64,000 nt of DNA from Proteles cristata cristata (GCA_017311185.1 JAESUZ010001283.1:1-64000); one strand, 5' to 3'; counted from the stretch's first letter, positions 47,328-59,724 are shown. Numbers and translations are program-made. The notes: generated from the letters alone by a model not told the origin.

Positions 47328-47557
47328 GGGGCGCCCGGGTGGCTCAGTCGGTTAAGCGTCCGACTTTCGCTCGGGTCGTGATCTCGCGGTTTGTGGGTTC
47401 GAGCCCCGCGTCGGGCTCTGTGCTGACTGCCAGCTCGGAGCCTGGAGCCTGTTTCAGTCTGTGACTCCCTCTCTCTCTGACCCTCCCCTGCTCACGCTGT
47501 CTCTCTCTCTCTCTCAAAAATAAATAAAAAACATTAAAAAATAAAATAAAATAAAAT
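47328..47557 (+). mobile_element. Very young-looking CAN-SINE with exact 17-base TSD
   Basis: Both promoter boxes are intact (tggctcagtcggttaagc; ggttcgagccc) and most CpGs are retained. The tail ends in repeated AAAAT units. The duplication aaaactaggaattggct (47311-47327 and 47558-47574) is exact. It combines the tgcc diagnostic segment with the older head (ggctcagt) and tail (ctctcaaaaataaataaa), so it is intermediate between subfamilies. Confidence 0.96.
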
Positions 47558-47574
47558 AAAACTAGGAATTGGCT

Positions 47575-48126
47575 GAATCACAATTAGCAGGAAGTAGCAT
47601 GTTTGACCACCTCCCATGGGAAACCTGTACGGCACACAGGGCCTGGCAAATAACACACAGTGATAAATGTTTGCAAAGTGAATCATTAAACGTAGGGTCT
47701 GTGTGGGAAATATAATTTTTTTCGATGCCTGTGTTAGGAAACTGCCTTCTCGTTGAAATCGCCTTGTAATAAGCTGCCGTGGCACTCACAGACCACATTT
47801 TATGGAGTCAAGTGAGTTTTCCCTCTACTGCGAGCTGCAGAGACGTGAGCCAGAGGGGTTCTGTAGCAGGAGCTCCTTTGATGGGTCATGGCGCAGCTCT
47901 GCTGAGATCTCAGCCTGCAGCCAGACAGTCTGGGGGGCTTGGTAAACACGAGGTCTGATTCGGAAGGCTGGGTGGGGTCCGAGACTCTGCACGTCTAACA
48001 GGCTGCCAGGTGAGGTCATCATGGGGTCCACCGAACACACTTGGGGCAGCAAGGTCGTAGAAAAAGAGGGAGAATCCTGAATAATCAGGCACAGTAAGCA
48101 GATACGGGTGATGGAAGGCACTGCAC
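47575..48126. other. Non-coding, no recognised gene
   Basis: GC content rises to the right. Open frames at 47825-48163 (minus) have no recognisable protein. Confidence 0.5.
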
Positions 48127-48330
48127 CTGGGGAAGACAGGTCATTTGACCACATATGAGTCACTTAACTTTTTTGAATCCAAATTGTCTCATGGGGAAAA
48201 TGGGTATAATAATAATGATGATGATAGGATGATAATGACACATTATGGGAGGGAGCCTTATAGAATTAATGAGAAACTTAATATAAAAATGTAGGCGCAT
48301 GCTCCATACATAGCCTTTGCTCTGCAAATG
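48127..48330 (+). mobile_element. MIR relic with (AAT/GAT)n patch
   Basis: MIR core and 3' part: gagtcacttaacttttttga, tctcatggggaaaatgggta, then an ataataataatgatgatgat run at 48207-48230 and the decayed 3' end (tgctctgcaaatgcttaact). Confidence 0.8.
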
Positions 48331-49093
48331 CTTAACTGACTGACCGGTAAGCACAGGTCACAGGCTCTCTGTGAGTCAGCGGACTCCGCCCCTCGTCCTA
48401 CCTGGTGCCAAGCACAGGTGCTGAGCAGGTGTTCAGGCAGTGTTTGCTCAGGGCACTTAGGGGCACGGCAGTGGATGCCTGTAATAACACGGACCCCTGA
48501 TGGCTCCCTGTGGCACCAACAGGAGAGAATCTTCACCGAGAAAGCAGTAACCTTGAGGCCTGGGGTAACTTCCAGGCTCCCCTGCAGTGGGAGACAGAAC
48601 CAGCTCCTCCCAATAAAGGTGTGATGTTAGGATAGCTGATCTTTCATATCCTTCAACATAAATTGTGTCTAAAATCACCTACCTTTGATACAAAGCTGGG
48701 CCTGTCTCGGAGGGTGGCTCGGCCTGCAGCTGTGATTAGTGGCTCAGAGACCCAAGTCCTCCTCCCGATTCTCTGGCTCCAGCCCCAGACCGCCAGCACT
48801 GCCCTGGATGATGCTGTGCTGAGGGTCAGGTGAGGGTCTTGTGAACAACTTGGGGAGTACGGAACAAAACTGCCAGGCAGTACAGCGGGAACGCAGGTAA
48901 AAAAAACCTCTGAGAATTACCTGCAGATTCACTTAAATCATAACATCCCTTTCTGATGAGGAGTCAGAGACATCCAATCTGTTAGCAGCTTGAGAAAGCC
49001 TGGCTTCATCCACTTTCAGTGAAAATCCAGAGTAAATCTTCACTAAAACAAATGATATTTTAAAAATCTTAACAAAGTATTTATTGGGGGAGA
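48331..49093. other. Non-coding, GC-richer stretch
   Basis: Higher GC than its surroundings, but no recognisable exon, RNA gene or repeat. Confidence 0.5.
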
Positions 49094-49232
49094 GGTGCAC
49101 CTGGGTGGCTCAGTGGGTTGAGCACCTGACTTCTGCTTAGGCTCAAGTCTCTCTTTGTTTGAGAGAGAGTGACAGAAAGAGAGAGACAGACAGAGAAAGC
49201 ATGAGAGGGAGCAGGAAACCCTTCTGCTGAGA
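49094..49232. mobile_element. CAN-SINE with inverted halves
   Basis: A plus-strand head (gtgcacctgggtggctcagt through cttaggctcaagtct, 49094-49150) is followed directly by GA-rich SINE text in reverse orientation (tttgagagagagtgacagaa onward, 49154-49232). Normal copies have CT-rich, not GA-rich, sequence here. It is either an inversion during insertion or two truncated copies joined. Confidence 0.7.
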
Positions 49233-49524
49233 TTTAGAGACTTTTTTTTTTTTCGTATGTTGTCCTTTTTAAATTGCTGATATAGCTCTATGGAGACACA
49301 GAAGTGCCCTTAACAAACAGTTACTCTATGATGTTTTTGCCACATAGAGTGTCTTTAAAATTACATTCATTGACTTTGCCGAATGTCCTATGACTTATAT
49401 ATAATGTCTTTTGTCTAATTAATCAATTGGCTCATATCAAGTGAATGCTTCTTTGCTGCAGGTCAGCTACCTAGAGATACAATTTGCATTTAATTAATCA
49501 TGGAGGATTCACCAGGAAGCAAAT

Positions 49525-49972
49525 AGATTTTTTCTCAGGTTTATTGAGACACAATGGATATATAACATTGTGTAAGTTTAAAGTGTACAAGGTAATGATT
49601 TGACAGGCTCATACATTGCAAAATGATTACCACCACAGCATTAGCTAACCCTTTCATCACATCACATAATTACCATTTCTTTTTGGTGGTGAGAACACTT
49701 AAGATCTACTCTCTTAAAAACTTTTGAGTATGTAATACATTGTTGTTAACTAACTATATTCACAACGCTGTGCATTACATCCCCAAAACTTACTTATATC
49801 TTCTAAGTGAGGGTTTGTACCCTTTGGCCAATATCTCCCCGTTCCTCCCATACCCCGGCCCTCAGGACCCACTTTGTCTTCTCAGTTTCTAGAAGTTCAG
49901 CTTTTTAGATTCCACATGTAAGTGGTATGACATAGTATTTGTCTTTCTCTGTCTCGGAATTCTAGCAAATTG
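49525..49972 (-). mobile_element. Ancient L1 (L1M-type) 3' end
   Basis: Reverse-strand 3'UTR text: ggtttattgagacacaatgg, gtttaaagtgtacaaggtaa and tttctagaagttcagctttt. No coding content. Confidence 0.8.
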
Positions 49973-50203
49973 ATTTTTTTTTTTAGTTTATTTTGAGAGA
50001 AAGAGAGTGCATGAGCATGCATGCATGCAGGGTGCAGGCTTTGTTGGGAGGGAGAGCAGAGAGAGAAAAAGGAGAGGATCCCAAGCAGGCTCCATGGTGT
50101 GAGCACAGAACCTGACACAGGTATCAGTCTCACAAATGTGAGATCACAACCTGAGCTGAAATCAAGAGTCGGCCACTTAACAGGCTGAGCCACCCAGGTG
50201 CCC
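49973..50203 (-). mobile_element. Diverged CAN-SINE
   Basis: Reverse copy at the end of the old L1, with an atypical GA/GCAT-rich middle (catgagcatgcatgcatgca) and a good head (gagccacccaggtgcccct). Confidence 0.87.
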
Positions 50204-51267
50204 CTAGAAAAAAAGATCTTTTAATGAAATTTTCCATGGCCGTGATGAGTGAATTTAACTCATGTTTGAATAAATACTTTAAACTAGTGTTAGCCATACT
50301 TTGTAGTATATACTGTCAGTCTTCACCAACCCGTTTGTGTGTTGAAGCAGAAACGGGTTTTCTGAACAAAATATGGTATCTACTCATGCATATTCCTTAA
50401 CCTGCCTGGCTTTGGCTCCTTCGTTGACACAAGAGGACCCTCCCCCTGCCTCGTCTGGCTGGTTGTCAAACTCCTATTAACTTGCAACCAAGCACAGATC
50501 CCCACATACCCTCACCAGAGAACTGACCCCTGGAACTCTCTGCTGCCCAATTCTCACACAAGTCCAGTCTTAAAACATAAAGAATATGATGACCATGCCA
50601 TCCACCATTCCTGCACGTGTCCTAAATCTTACTCTTTTTTCAAGACAGATGGCTAGCAAACTGCACATAGGAGCTCTCTGCTTTTGTCCTTCATAGAACT
50701 GCTTTTATTGGACTCTACCCTATTTTGATTGTGAGGTTCACAGGCTTGTCTGGACAAAACAATCCAAAGGGCTAGGTCCTCTTTGGATACCCAATCTTCC
50801 TGCTAAAGCTTAGCACAACACATTGCACAAGCCAAATGTTCCATACAGTATCTCAGCTTAATTCATTTTGCATTTCAGTTCTCTGTGGTGTGACATAAAA
50901 AGCACTTGACTGTGAACTGAGAGACCCAGGCTCTAGAACTCACCTTCCAGGATCCAACAGCACAGGCTTGTGTGAAGACTTGTCTGTCCTCCCCTGAAAT
51001 GAACATTATCCTAAATGATCTTTAATGTCTTCTTTTTTAGTTTAATATATTTAGTATCTCCAACATCAACTAGCCACCAATTAATTTGTTAATTAAGTTC
51101 AAGATATTTAGTGACCTTGAAATTAACTTTAATTCATTTCACCTTTACTTCTACATTAATTCTTCCTCTAGACAATTTTATATTGGTAATGGATGTCAAA
51201 AATTGGCCCAAAATGTATTTTTTTTGCCTTATTTATGTTTAAGAAACAAGTACCATATTTTTTAATC
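50204..51267. other. Non-coding, no recognised gene
   Basis: Single-copy-looking; nothing assignable. Confidence 0.5.
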
Positions 51268-51280
51268 AATAATAAGATAG

Positions 51281-51487
51281 GTTGAGGGTGCCTGGGTGGC
51301 TCAGTTGGTTAAAAGTCTGACTTTGACTCAGGTCATGATCTCGTGGTTTGTGAGTTCAAACCCCGCATCGGGCTCTGTGCTCAGAGCTCAGAGCCTGGAG
51401 CATGCTTCAGATTCTGTCTCACCCTCTCTCTCTCTCTGCCCCTCCCTTGCTCACATTCTGTCTCTCTCTCAAAAATAAATAAACATT
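51281..51487 (+). mobile_element. CAN-SINE, first of a stack of three
   Basis: Older body (cagagctcagagcctggagc). Its left target copy aataataagatag (51268-51280) is matched exactly at 52045-52057, after the third SINE of the stack. Confidence 0.93.
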
Positions 51488-51716
51488 TGGGATGCCTGGG
51501 TGGCTTAGTTGGTTAAGCGTCCGACTTTTGCTTAAGTCATCATCTCACGGTTCGTGGGTTCGAGCCCCATGTCGGGCTCTGTGCTGACTGCCAGCTCAGA
51601 GCTTGGAGCCTGTTTCAGAGTCTGTGACTCCCTCTCTCTCTGACTCTCCCCTGCTCACGCTGTCTCTCTCTCTCTCTCTCTCTCTCCTAGAAATAAATAA
51701 AACATTAAAAAAATTT
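51488..51716 (+). mobile_element. Young CAN-SINE, second of a stack of three
   Basis: Young tgcc-type body with an expanded CT run. It begins directly at the aaacatt tail of the first copy, so it inserted into that tail. Confidence 0.93.
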
Positions 51717-51814
51717 TTTTAAACAAAAACAAAAAAATTTTTAATAAAAGAAGAGTAGCTACAAGTCCCTCAAGAGAGGGATGGGGTGAAAAATCAGAAA
51801 AAGAAAAATTATTA

Positions 51815-52044
51815 AGGGGCGCCTGTGTGGCTCAGTCCCTTAAGCCTCTGACTTCGGCTCAGGTCATAATCTCACAGTTTGTGAGCTTGAGCCTCACCTC
51901 AGTCTCTGTGCTGACAGCTCAGAGCCCGAAGCCTACTTTGGATTCTATATCTCCCTCTCTCTCTGCCCCTCCCCAACTCATGCTCTGCCTCTCTCTCTCG
52001 ACAAAACACAATAAATGAAAATTTTTAAAAAATAAAAATAAAAA
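51815..52044 (+). mobile_element. CAN-SINE, third of a stack of three
   Basis: Older and more mutated than the middle copy (head ggcgcctgtgtggctcagtc; A box altered to ctcagtccctta). Its A-rich tail abuts the right target copy at 52045. About 100 bases of A-rich spacer (51717-51814) separate it from the second copy. Confidence 0.92.
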
Positions 52045-52169
52045 AATAATAAGATAGTTTCCATCTGAAGGATGGGCAAATTGATGAGGTTTGCATTTCA
52101 CACAGTTGATGTTGTGAACGATTTTAAAGAAAAACAGCATATTAATAAGATTGTCTGTTCCTAAGTGCA

Positions 52170-53830
52170 AAGTATCTTGTTGAGGATTTTTGCATCTGTA
52201 TTCATCAAGGATATTGGCCTGTAGTTCTCTTTTTTTGCTGGATCTCTGTCTGGCTTGGGAATCAGAGTGATGCTGGCTTCATAAAGTGAGTCTGGAAGTT
52301 TTCCTTTGATTTCTATTTTTTGGAATAGCCTGAGAAGAATTGGTATTAATTCTGTTTTCAATGTTTGGTAGAATTCCCCAGGGAAGCCATCAGGTCCAGG
52401 GCTCTTATTTGTTGGGAGATTTTTGATAACTGATTTGATTTCTTCACTAGTTATGGGTCTCTTCAGATTTTCTATCTCTTCCATGTGAATTTTGGTAGTG
52501 AGTGTGTGTTTAGGCATTTGTCAATTTCTTCTAAGTTGTCTAGTTTGTTGGCATATAATTTTTCATAATATTCCCTGATATTTGTATTTCTGAGGGGTTG
52601 GTTGTAATAAGTCCATTTTCATTTATGATTTTGTCTATTTGGGTGCTTTCTCTTCTACTTTTGAGAAGACTGGCTAGGGGTTTGTCAATTTTGTTTATTT
52701 TTTCAAAAAACCAACTCTTGGTTTCATTGATCTGTTCAATTGTTTCTTTGGTCTGTATGTTGTTTATTTATGCTCTGATTTTTACTATTTCTCTTCTTCT
52801 ACTGGGTTTGGGGTGCTCTTGTTGCTCTGCCTCTAGTTCCTTTAGGTGCACTGTTAGATTTTGCACTTGCACTTTTTCTAATTTCTTGAAATAGGCCTGG
52901 AGGGCAATGTACTTTCCTCTTAGGACTGCCTTTGCCGCATCCCATAGAGTTTGGATTGTTGTATTTTTATTTTCATTTGTTTCCATATATTTTTTAATTT
53001 CTACTCTAATTGCCTGATTGGCCCATTCATTCTTTAGTAGGGTGTTCTTTAATCTCCATGTTTTTGGAGGTTTTCCAGACTTCTTCCTGTGATTGATTTC
53101 AAGTTTCAAAGCATTATGATCTGAAAGTGTGCATGGTATGATCTCAATTCTTTTATATTTATTGAGGGCTGCTTTATGTCCCAGTATGTGATCTATCTTG
53201 GAGAACGTGCCATGCGCACTTGAGAAGAAAGTGAATTCCCTGGCCTCAGGATGTAGGTTCTGAATATATCCGTCAGATCCATCTGGTCCATTGTATCATT
53301 CAAGTCTATTGTTTCTTTAGTGATTTTCTGTCTGGTTGACCTATCCATTGCTGTAAGTGGAGTATTAAAGTCCCTTGCTATTAGCACATTCTTCTCTATA
53401 AGCTTGTTTCTGTTTGTGATTGATTGTTTTAAGTATTTAGGTGCTCCCATATTCAGTGCATAGACATTTATAATTGTTAGTTCTTCCTGATGGATAGACC
53501 CTGTAATTATTATATAATGCCCTTCTTCATCCCTTGTTATTGTCTTTAATTTAAACTCCAGTTTGTCTGATATAAATATAGCTACTCCAGCTTTCTTTTG
53601 ACTTCCCGTAGCATGATAGATATTTCTCCATCCCCTTACTTTTAATCTGAAGGTATCTTCCAGTCTAAAATGTGTTTCTTGTAGATGGATTTTGTTTTTT
53701 TATCCATTCTGCTACCCTATGTCTTTTGATTGTCTTATGAGCATTCAGCCCATTTACATTCAGTGTTATTGTTGAAATATGTGGGTTTAGAGTCATTGTG
53801 TCCTTTGTGAGATTCATGCTTGTGGTGGTG
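52170..53830 (-). pseudogene. L1 copy B ORF2 N-terminal remnant
   Basis: It contains the endonuclease region (MGAPKYLKQ, DFNTPLTAMDRSTRQKI at 53193-53450), the linker (KSGKPPKTWRLKNTLLKNEW, 52768-53109) and the first reverse transcriptase block ([36 protein letters not shown], 52161-52517). The catalytic FADD block is missing because the element stops at 52170. Several frameshifts separate the pieces. Confidence 0.9.
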
Positions 53831-53864
53831 TCTCTGGTATCTTGAATCCCTTGCTACACTTCCC

Positions 53865-54757
53865 TCAGAGAGTCCTCCTCAGGATTTCTTGTAAGGCTGG
53901 TTTAGTGGTGACAAATTCTTTCAATTTTTGTTTATTTGGAAAAATAAAAGTCTTTCCAAAAGCCTGAATGACAGGTTTGCTGCATAGAGGATTCTTGGCT
54001 GCATATTTTTTCCATTCATCACATTGAAGATCTCCTGCCATTCCTTTCTGGCCTGCCAAGTTTCAGTAGATACGTCTGTCACCACTCTGATAGGTTTGCC
54101 TTTGTATGTTATGGCCCTTTTCTCCCTATCTGCTTTCAAAATTCTCTCTTTGTGCTTATATTTTGCCATTTTCACTATGACATTTCGTGCAGAAGATCAA
54201 TTCAAGTTATGTCTGAGGGGAGTCCTCTGAGCCTCTTGAATTTCAATTTCTACTTCCCTCTCCAGGTCGGGGAAGTTCTCTGCTATAATTTGTTCCAAGA
54301 CTCCTTCAGCACCTTTTCCTCTCTCTTCCTCTTCTGGGATTCCTATGATACGTATATTGTTATGTTCGATTGTATTGCTGACCTCTCGAACTCTTCTTTC
54401 ATGTTCCTGGATGAGTTTCTCTCTCTTTTTCTCAGTTTCTTCTTTTTCTATTATAGTGTCTTCTAAATCACTTATTCTCCTTTCTGCCTCCTCAATCCAT
54501 GCATTGATGCCTCCAGTTTATTATGTATCTCATTTACCCAATATTTTTAATTCACCGTAACTATTTTTAAGCTCTATATTTTTTGTAGCCATAGTTTCTC
54601 TGATGTCCTCCATGCTTTTTTCAAGCCCAGCGATTAATTTTATGATTATTGTTCTAAATTCTTGTTCAGTTATGTTGCTTATATCTGTTTTGAGCAGTTC
54701 TCTAGCTCTCATTTCTTCCTGGAGTTTCTTTGGAGGAGAGTTCTTCTGTTTTGTCAT
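53865..54757 (-). pseudogene. L1 copy B ORF1 remnant
   Basis: The start is MTKQKNSPPKKLQEEM at 54757 and the end is TTKPALQEILRRTL with a stop at 53865. The RNA-binding region with RVVTDVSTETWQARKEWQEI is readable at 53921-54175. The span is 893 bases, not a multiple of three, and frameshifts lie near 53950 and 54180-54530. It aligns closely with ORF1 of copy A. Confidence 0.9.
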
Positions 54758-55615
54758 TTTGGTTAGCTTTCTATCTCTTGTTAATTTTAAAAGCTTGTTG
54801 TACACACGTACCCTGCGAATTCTGCTGTGATAGAGAGGGCTCTTTTGACTGTTCAGGGCCTGTCTGTTCAGGAAGTATTCTTTGGATGGTGTCTCTTGGT
54901 TTCTCTTGTTAAGCGTTTGGTTATTTTGTTTCCCTACTGGTAGTGGTATTGGGGACTCTCCACCATGTGTAGTTTGGCTTGTCTCTTGAGGCAGTCCTGG
55001 AAAAAGAAAACAGACAACCACAGAGGGAACACAGGTACACAAACGAACAGACAAAACCAATAAACACACAAACCCAGGCTCAGATAAAAACAGCTGCAAC
55101 AACAAAACACCTCTCTGGAGGGGATGTGCGGGGTTTGGTGTAGGCAGGTCTTGTCTCCACTGTGTCAGCTGGCCTCCCTGAGGCCCCTCCTTGGTGGTTG
55201 TGGGGAGAAGAATGGCGTCGCCCCAGTCCCTTCTCAACCAAGCGTTGCAAATCACTTCTTCGGTCCGATCTCCCTGTGCTGAGGATGTAGCCAAGGTGGG
55301 CTGAGTTCTATGCCCCACACCCTGCCTGCTCCAGGTCCCAGTCCGCGGGCTTTGTTATACTGCCCTGAACAGTCCCGCAGGCCACTGTTTCCCTGTTACC
55401 TGGGGGTGGGGGAAGTGTCACAGCCTCAGATCTGCCAGGGTCAAGCAGGGATACAACCCGAGTGCGTTCGGGGAACATAGCAACTTCAGGTCCGTAAAGT
55501 CCACGTCGCTGCAGCGCGCCGCTGCCGCTTAGCGGGCCACTGTCGCGCACCACTGCCACTTTACCAGGCATCGTCATCGTTTCTCTGGGTCGCCGTCACC
55601 GCCGCCTCCGCTTCT
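54758..55615 (-). promoter_or_regulatory. L1 copy B 5'UTR
   Basis: The first 240 bases upstream of ORF1 match copy A, but the 600-base purine-rich spacer of copy A is reduced to under 200 bases. The cccagtcccttct block is shared. Beyond about 55390 it diverges into a CpG-dense segment (gtcgctgcagcgcgccgctg; gtcaccgccgcctcc). The tandem 194-base units of copy A are absent. Confidence 0.75.
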
Positions 55616-55631
55616 CATTTTATTTATTTAA

Positions 55632-55839
55632 AAACATTTTTTTTAATGTTTTATTTATTTCTGAGACAGACAGCGTGAGCAGGGGAGGGTCAGAGAGAGA
55701 GGGAGATACAGAATGGGAAACAGGCTCCAGGCTCTGAGCTGTCAGCACAGAGCCCGACGCGGGGCTCGAACCTACAAACCGTGAGATCATGACCTGAGCT
55801 GAAGTCGGATGATTAACCGACTGAGCCACACAGGCTCCC
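55632..55839 (-). mobile_element. CAN-SINE abutting L1 copy B
   Basis: Reverse copy with an older body (gagctgtcagcacagagccc) and head gagccacacaggctccca, starting within 20 bases of the L1 copy B 5' end. Confidence 0.9.
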
Positions 55840-58800
55840 AAAAATATTTTAAATGCTAAATAATAAACAAAATTTTAAAAATTACAAAAGGAAATGGGTA
55901 CTAAATCAACACTGGAATCCAAATTTGATATGGGTAGATAAGAGGCGCAAGGCAAGGAAAGGTAGGTTTTGAGGAGAGGAATTATGTAGGATATTGGGCT
56001 GTTAAATACATTCTGGATGTAGAGGTTGAGTGCTGAAATTTTGGAAGATGGCAATAATGGGTAAAATCTGCTGTAGAAGATTACACTTCGCTTGGGTGTA
56101 TTTTGAGTATGAGAGGTAGAAGGAAAAGAGAATTCAAAGACTAAGATCTCTAGGACAGAGCACCCAAAGGACTGAGAAGACAGGTGGCCACTCAGAGCTG
56201 TGAGAAGGCCAGGGAGAAGCGAGACTTTAGAAAGAAGGGAAATGAGATTAGCTTTCAACATTGTCTGGTTTATTCAACTACACAAGTGGTAAAAAAATAT
56301 ATAATTGCAGGCTTCAGAAAGAAAGAAAACAAAATAAAAACTCACAGCTGATCTGCCACCTGAACACATAATTATTATCAGTTTGGCATATTTCTTGCAG
56401 GAACTTTGTAGACAGCTTAGTTCACATGTCATTTTATTTTATTTTATTATATATGATATTGCACATATTTTCCATGAGACTAGATGAAACTAAACTGTTT
56501 TAATAGCTTTTTAGTATGTATCAAATTAGTTTATCTTAAGTTACTTAATTGCTTTTGGTCATTTAGTTTCCTCTTGGGAAAGAGGAAGCAATGACTTATG
56601 CTTATGGCTCTTCAAAAATATGTCTTGAATTATTTCTTATAATGGATTCTTAGAAGTAGAATGCCTAAGTCAATATATATAAGTATATTTCACAATACTT
56701 AAGGACATGTTTTTAATTTGCTTCCAAAAGACGGTACCAATGTCCACGTCCACTGGCAATGTTCAACATTTAAGTCTTGAATGTTAATAAGATGTCTATA
56801 TGGTAATGGCATATGGACCATTGAGAGTGAGAGAAAGTGGGGCTCGAAATACAGACTTAGGGCTTTTTCAAATATCGGTAATAAACATAATCTAACTGGC
56901 AACTTCTCCAGGGGAGTGAATAAAAATGGAGTATTTTAGAAGATGAACCATAAAGGAATTTTCTTTAACTTCTCATTTTACAGATGAGGTGCTCTGAATA
57001 AAATGACTTGTCCTAGGTCCTTCTTGTAACAGATAATGAGGGGAAAGGGACGTCACAAAAGGGAACAACGGAAGTGTGTTGCCATAGAAGTTAAAGACTA
57101 AAACTTTGTCAAACGGAAGGTGACAGCAACACTGTGTCCAAAGCGGAAAAAAAAAAGTCGAGAAAGGAAGATAAACTCTTGGATTTGGAAAGAGGGTGCC
57201 CTCTGGTTTACTCCTTACTAGTTCCCCACCCCCCTCTTTAGCACAGAGAACTGGCCGTTATCCAACTCCACAGACTCGTAAACATTTACAAGCACACAAA
57301 CATTGTAAGTTGCTCATTCTGCCTCTGGTAATAGTCACCAGTGGTAAAAGAGGGAAAAAAATCAACATTTCTTTAGGACTCTTGCCACCCATAAATTATT
57401 ACTAGCCTCAGGCTTGTGAATTATTAAAAAAAAAAAAAAAAACTAGGCTAGTTAACAGTACATCCAATCAGATATTTTCCTTTCATGCATTGCCGTGTAT
57501 GACTTCACCCAGCACAAGAGCAAAAAGAAAATTAAACCAATAAAATCTTAGTTTGCAGTATAGACCTGAAGGATCCAGGGTCAATATCTCTTCTTTATGT
57601 ATGATCCTTCGGATAGTTTCAGACACTTGTGCCCTCTAAGAGTGGGCAAATCAAAATAAACTGCACTTTGCCGTAAGGATTCCAGGAACAGAAAGAGTGT
57701 GAGAGTTGCTGAGAGTGTAGAAAATGAAAGCTAACCTGCCTGAGACAAGTGTGGGTCTGGAGAAATAGGAAGCAGCAATAACCTACTGCGTGGTTTTCTT
57801 TAATGTCTTTGTCACCCCATCCCCCCACCCCCCCACACACCCAATTTCATGGGCTCCTGACAGTGCTAAACCTCTGTGTAGCTCATGGCTCATGTCACAC
57901 TTTTCATTAACTTTTACAATCCTTGGCATTTCCTCTTTAAAGCAATATTTCTCTCTTGCTTAAATTGTCACTGTGTTGTGTTGATCACACTCTGCTGGGT
58001 GCTGAGAAAACCTCAGAATAGAGAAAAAAAAAAAACATTTGCTGGGTGGGTGGGTAGGGAGAATGCCAGATTAAATTCTTCATTCCTACTGTATGTGCAA
58101 GATAAACGAGTGAGCAAATACTGAGAAGAGTTTCTCATAAAATGCCCACATTGATGACAGGGGAGTGGGGGGACATGTTTTGCAGAGAGCATAAAAGAAG
58201 AAGTACCTCTACTTTATTTTTTAAATTAATTTCAATTTAATATCAATTTAATTTTAATTATTTAACATTAATGTTTGGTGAATTTGGACTGTATGCTTCT
58301 TAGAAAAATAATGAGCATCAACCAAATTCCCGTTGGTCCTCAGCTCTCTAGAGCCACGGTCACTTAGAAAGTCACCTGGCTGTTAGGGAGGTAACTTGGG
58401 ATTCTATGTGCTAACATCAGGGTCTAGAAAGAGGATTTCCAGAAGGTGGTTTGGACACATTACAGTGATATTGGACACTGGACAAGTTTCCAGAGGTGGC
58501 ACAAACAGGTCTCCCTTCATCAACTGCTTTCCTCCTTGGAATACCACACCCTGTCAATCTGTAGAGTGGGTATGCGTTATTACACCCTCTCCATTAAGTA
58601 AATGCTGCTTTTCTTCCAAGCTTTTATTACCTGGGTCATAAGGAAAATTTTCCAACCATATCAGTTGTGCCAAGAGGAAAAAAAAAAAAACTTTTACAGA
58701 TCCTTTACCTCCTTCAGAACTTTTATGTATCACTTTTTCTTCCTCGGGATAGAAAGCACCACGCCAGGGCAGGGTGATTATAACCCCCAGGAAGGGAATG

Positions 58801-59724
58801 TTTCCTTTGTTCTGTTTCCTCCCTATGGCTCACTTTGTTTTCACCACACTGGCAAAGGTTTCTGATCCATGGAGAGGAGCCCCCCACAGCATGCTGCCCC
58901 TCAGCTTACAGGGCTGATTGTGCGAGGCCATGACTAGTTGGAGACTCCGGGGTGTAGCAGTGAGGCTGTAGGGCCGTTCCCCAAGATCCTAAGCATTTTT
59001 AACTAAAGATGTATTGTATGTACTTCCTCTTCTTTCACTCCTGAATTCACAATGTCAGTAGAGAACCTGAATGGCTAGGCATGGTTCACAACCCTTTAAT
59101 GTGATTAATTAAGTGGAAGATGGCCTGCTTGAAATTGACAACTTAGGAATTATGAGACAAGTCGAAATATTTAAAAATTGGACTACTTAGACTTCTTAAA
59201 AATAATGCATTGTCTTCCCAGAGAGTACAAAATATAAACATTTTTAAAATAAGGTACACATCAGGTATTTCCCTCTTACAGCGGCTCCTCTTCCTATGTT
59301 ATAAATAGAGCTTTATCACTCCTTGAATTAGAATCATGAGAGCAAGGATGGGGCACCAGCTCCTGAGAATTCTTTCCATTGAACCAGAGTTTTGAGACTA
59401 AAGAGATTATTTGTTCATATCACCAATGATCAGTTAGGATTCCTTATTACCTTTTAGGACTTCAGGATTGAAATCTAGCTCAGAAATCCAGAAGCATGAG
59501 CAAACTACTTTAGGTGAAAAAATACGATGTCTTTGTCTATTTTAATTAGCAAGGATGTATAGGAGGTGAAATTAAAGGGCAGTAATTATACTTGGAAACT
59601 GTTCTTTACTGTTCTATTTTGCTTCTGGAAGTTACAATGTGAGGAAATGGATTTTAATATATCTTTTCAGGAAACAGAGTTTGGTAAAAATGATGCTTTT
59701 GGAATCCATAGGGGGTTGTTTCTT

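Larger units (their letters stand above)
52165..55615 (-). mobile_element. L1 copy B: keeps 5' part, lacks 3' half
   Basis: Reverse-strand L1 matching copy A from about 12650 rightward: the N-terminal two-fifths of ORF2, all of ORF1 and a 5'UTR. It begins abruptly at about 52170 inside ORF2 (tatcttgttgaggatttttg) with no 3'UTR and no A tail. This is the opposite of the usual 5' truncation, so a deletion, recombination or internal priming must be invoked. No target-site duplication was found. The right end is CpG-rich (55500-55615) and unlike the end of copy A. Inactive. Confidence 0.93.

Noticed and set aside
51268..52057. Regularly repeated units that could suggest a CRISPR-like array
   Set aside because: The repeats are 200-base SINEs with A-rich tails in a mammalian genome; spacing and content do not fit CRISPR.
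55875..56261. 128-codon reverse open frame rich in Leu and Ser
   Set aside because: No start context, promoter or recognisable domain; composition fits chance in AT-rich DNA read antisense.
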